From the NCBI GenBank assembly GCA_035345935.1, contig DAORDK010000080.1, forward strand, positions 1 to 13,698: a DNA stretch of 13,698 nucleotides, given 5' to 3'. The notes beneath the pieces were generated by a model. The model was not told the DNA's origin and made no database searches. It saw only the letters and a program-made list of their open reading frames with translations. Shown in pieces: positions 12,762 to 13,698 of the stretch (the stretch's first letter is position 1; each line of letters starts with the position of its first letter). The stretch comes from SSSZ01 sp035345935. Lineage in GTDB: Bacteria; Pseudomonadota; Gammaproteobacteria; Burkholderiales; Rhodocyclaceae. A program made the position numbers and the translations under genes.

Positions 12762-13571
12762 TCACATCTTCAGGGCGCCCAGGGCCATGACCGCCCAGTC
12801 GTACGGGCCGAGCACCGGGCGGCGGCGCCAGACGTCGCCCCGGACCCGGGCGAGGCGCGCCAGGATGCGCAGTCCGCCCTGGACAGTGAATCGGATTTCC
12901 CAGCCCAGGCGGCCGGGGAGGACATGGACCAGCGGCGCACCTCGCAGCAGCAGGGCACGGCTGCGGTCGATCTGGAAATCCATCAGGGCGGCGAGATTGG
13001 CGTTCCAGCGGCCAGCCGCCAGCTGCGCCTCGTCCACCCGGAAGCGGGGAAGGTCCTCCTGGGGGATGTAGACCCGGCCCTTCTTCCAATCCACTTCCAG
13101 GTCCTGCCAGAAGTTGATCAGCTGCAAGGCGGAACAGATGCAGTCCGATTGCTCCAGAAACTGCGCTTCGGTGCGCCCAAACAGGTGGAGCACCAGGCGT
13201 CCGACTGGATTGGCGGAACGGCGGCAGTAATCGAGGAGCTCGGGGAAATCGGCATAGCGCTTCTTGACCACATCCTGGGCGAAGGCGTCGAGCAGGTCGC
13301 TAAAGAGCTGCAGCGGAAGGCGGTGGGCGGCGACGATGGCGGCCACTTCGGCGAAGAGGGGAGTACGGGGTGTCTCTCCCGCGGCGATGCGGTCGAGCTC
13401 CGCCTGGTAGGCGGCCAGCCCCGCGAGGCGTTCGGCATCGGGGACCTCGCCCTCGTCGGCGATGTCGTCTGCGCTGCGGGCGAAACGGTAGATCACCTCG
13501 ATGGGCTTGCGCAGCGCCTTAGGCACCAGGAACGAGGCGACGGGGAAGTTTTCGTAGTGGTCGACCGGCAT
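12762..13571 (-). CDS. hpnC: Hydroxysqualene synthase HpnC
   Basis: HpnC hydrolyses presqualene diphosphate, made by HpnD, to hydroxysqualene. The 269 residues match the family from the first codon (VDHYENFPVASFLVP is the typical HpnC opening), which fixes ATG 13571 although no ribosome site is visible. The Asp motifs are DDIADE (35-40) and NFWQDLEVDWKKGRVYIP (153-170, Asp157 and Asp161); the NFWQD form separates HpnC from HpnD. It is the first gene of the operon, followed 10 bases later by hpnD. A TATACT box (minus strand, 13582-13587) lies only 11 bases from the start, which suggests a leaderless or nearly leaderless transcript. Cyclisation of squalene to hopene needs shc, which is not in the window. 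Confidence 0.94.
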   Translation of the reverse strand: MPVDHYENFPVASFLVPKALRKPIEVIYRFARSADDIADEGEVPDAERLAGLAAYQAELDRIAAGETPRTPLFAEVAAIVAAHRLPLQLFSDLLDAFAQDVVKKRYADFPELLDYCRRSANPVGRLVLHLFGRTEAQFLEQSDCICSALQLINFWQDLEVDWKKGRVYIPQEDLPRFRVDEAQLAAGRWNANLAALMDFQIDRSRALLLRGAPLVHVLPGRLGWEIRFTVQGGLRILARLARVRGDVWRRRPVLGPYDWAVMALGALKM

Positions 13572-13581
13572 GGCGGCGGCA

Positions 13582-13600
13582 AGTATAGCGATGTTAGAAT
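13582..13600. promoter_or_regulatory. Divergent -10 boxes between hpnC and tRNA-Leu
   Basis: Within the 39-base gap, a minus-strand TATACT (13582-13587) faces hpnC and a plus-strand TAGAAT (13595-13600) faces the tRNA. Start sites about seven bases further on would fall near 13575 and 13607, right at each gene. Neither has a good -35 hexamer at normal spacing (the candidates are GC-rich), so these are proposals from the -10 match and position only. The hpnC -35 region would abut the tRNA 5' end. Confidence 0.35.
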
Positions 13601-13610
13601 CCCGCCGCCT

Positions 13611-13695
13611 GCCCAGGTGGCGAAATTGGTAGACGCACCAGATTTAGGTTCTGGCGCCGCAAGGCGTGGGGGTTCGAGTCCCTTCCTGGGCACCA
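13611..13695 (+). tRNA. tRNA-Leu (anticodon UAG)
   Basis: The 85 bases fold as a class II tRNA. The acceptor stem is GCCCAGG with CCTGGGC, followed by an encoded CCA. The D-arm region TGGCGAAATTGGTAGACGCA is typical of leucine tRNAs. The anticodon stem CCAGA/TCTGG encloses the loop TTTAGGT with anticodon TAG (UAG, reading CUA and related CUN codons). A long variable arm (GCGCCGCAAGGCGT) and a T-arm with GGTTCGAGTCC complete it. No mismatches weaken the stems. It is divergent from hpnC, and no terminator is visible because the window ends three bases later. Confidence 0.97.
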
Positions 13696-13698
13696 GCG

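Noticed and set aside
13493..13693. Minus-strand frame across tRNA-Leu
   Set aside because: It is an antisense read of the tRNA, a well-known source of false genes.
1..13698. CRISPR arrays, insertion sequences, defence systems or a new multi-gene system
   Set aside because: No regularly spaced repeats, no transposase frame and no defence domains were found. The accessory genes present form an ordinary P4-like early module.

Overview
The window looks like a chromosome segment from a high-GC betaproteobacterium, most probably of the Rhodocyclaceae/Azoarcus-Zoogloea-Dechloromonas kind. The clues are a PEP-CTERM surface protein, an hpnC-hpnD-hpnE squalene/hopanoid operon, a Pat-type protein acetyltransferase and GC-rich codon use. 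This placement is inference from gene content, not from a marker gene.

Left part (1-3625): remains of an integrative element. From its right edge leftward, all on the minus strand, come a P4-type tyrosine integrase, an unrecognised 145-residue protein overlapping it by ATGA, an AlpA-like small DNA-binding protein with a TTG start, and the N-terminal part of an archaeo-eukaryotic-type primase. The right edge appears to be a 12-base copy of a tRNA-Ser 3' end (3614-3625), followed by a strong terminator that would originally have served that tRNA. No intact tRNA-Ser is in the window. Further left the element is scrambled. The primase stops abruptly at a GATC, a roughly 185-base piece of another minus-strand gene follows, and at a second GATC (inside GGATCC) the sequence switches to a truncated plus-strand gene resembling DUF6127. 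Two joins that both sit exactly on GATC raise the question of an in-vitro ligation or cloning chimera as well as natural rearrangement.

Middle part (3626-9954): a roughly 500-base segment without a convincing gene, then a PEP-CTERM exported protein with a near-consensus sigma-54-like element upstream. A two-way terminator separates it from the convergent pat gene (897 aa, acyl-CoA synthetase-like plus GNAT domains). A small SAM-dependent methyltransferase runs divergently from pat. It converges, with an 11-base overlap, on mnmH (tRNA 2-selenouridine synthase), which is coupled by ATGA to an upstream tesA-like SGNH hydrolase.

Right part (9968-13698): tesA is divergent from a YbbA/LolD-type ABC ATPase whose usual permease gene is absent. 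The ATPase converges on hpnE. The tightly packed minus-strand operon hpnC-hpnD-hpnE should turn farnesyl diphosphate into squalene, via presqualene diphosphate and hydroxysqualene, for hopanoid synthesis. A tRNA-Leu(UAG) gene is divergent from hpnC at the far right.

I found no CRISPR array, defence system or clearly new multi-gene system. The most noteworthy signals are the GATC-positioned junctions, the element boundary geometry and several short palindromes in regulatory positions.
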